Positions 63,935-64,000 of a DNA stretch of 64,000 nt are shown piece by piece. Location: positions 22,441,499-22,505,498 of the forward strand of contig NC_058493.1 in NCBI RefSeq assembly GCF_020382885.2, given 5' to 3'. This stretch comes from Scatophagus argus (taxonomy: Eukaryota > Chordata > Actinopteri > Scatophagidae). Positions within the stretch are counted from its first letter, which is position 1. Every line of letters starts with the position of its first letter. The position numbers and the translations under genes are program-made. The notes under the pieces are model-generated. The model ran no database searches and was not told the origin of the DNA. It was given only the letters and a program-made list of their open reading frames with translations.

Positions 63935-64000
63935 TTACGCAACATTCAGCATCTGCATGAGTGAGCGAGTGTGTTTTGAGCAAGACTGAGTGTGGCAGAT

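Overview
The window is nuclear DNA from a vertebrate, almost certainly a ray-finned (teleost) fish. The genes have many exons with GT-AG introns, the introns are short (mostly 0.1-1.5 kb), there are many CA/TA microsatellites, and fish-type dispersed repeats are scattered throughout. Six protein-coding loci can be read exon by exon. Their exon phases close without a break, and they correspond to genes that in human lie on 15q21.

Layout. 1-10,000: no coding gene recognised; a CpG-rich promoter-like edge, repeats and three good CTCF-like motifs. 10,688-14,239 (-): gatm, mitochondrial glycine amidinotransferase, 9 exons, 423 aa. 16,226-23,272 (+) and 26,463-30,955 (+): two tandem, same-orientation slc27a2 genes (very-long-chain acyl-CoA synthetase / fatty acid transport protein 2), 10 coding exons each with identical phases. 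31,529-35,313 (-): hdc, histidine decarboxylase, 12 exons, 675 aa, converging tail to tail on the second slc27a2 copy. 39,138-47,521 (+): usp8, 18 coding exons, 1,086 aa. 49,273-53,502 (-): a usp50-like deubiquitinase gene converging on usp8. 54,000-60,400: no recognisable gene. 61,824-63,888 (-): the 3' part of mapk6 (ERK3), running off the right edge.

The most unusual item is the usp50-like locus. A single uninterrupted 1.24-kb exon lies directly upstream of the first USP exon. It encodes a degenerate piggyBac-transposase-like (PGBD) domain and ends at a splice donor in exactly the phase needed to join the USP exon. The joined frame is open from ATG to stop (783 codons including the stop). 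This predicts a domesticated piggyBac-deubiquitinase fusion in which at least one transposase catalytic Asp has been lost while the USP Cys/His/Asp residues remain.

The genes do not form an operon. gatm (creatine synthesis), the slc27a2 pair (lipid activation), hdc (histamine), usp8 and usp50-like (ubiquitin removal) and mapk6 (atypical MAP kinase) share a conserved neighbourhood. Compared with the human order HDC-GABPB1-USP8-USP50-TRPM7, coding exons of gabpb1 are not seen between hdc and usp8, and trpm7 is not seen beyond usp50. All gene names rest on recognising the proteins by eye; no database search was run.
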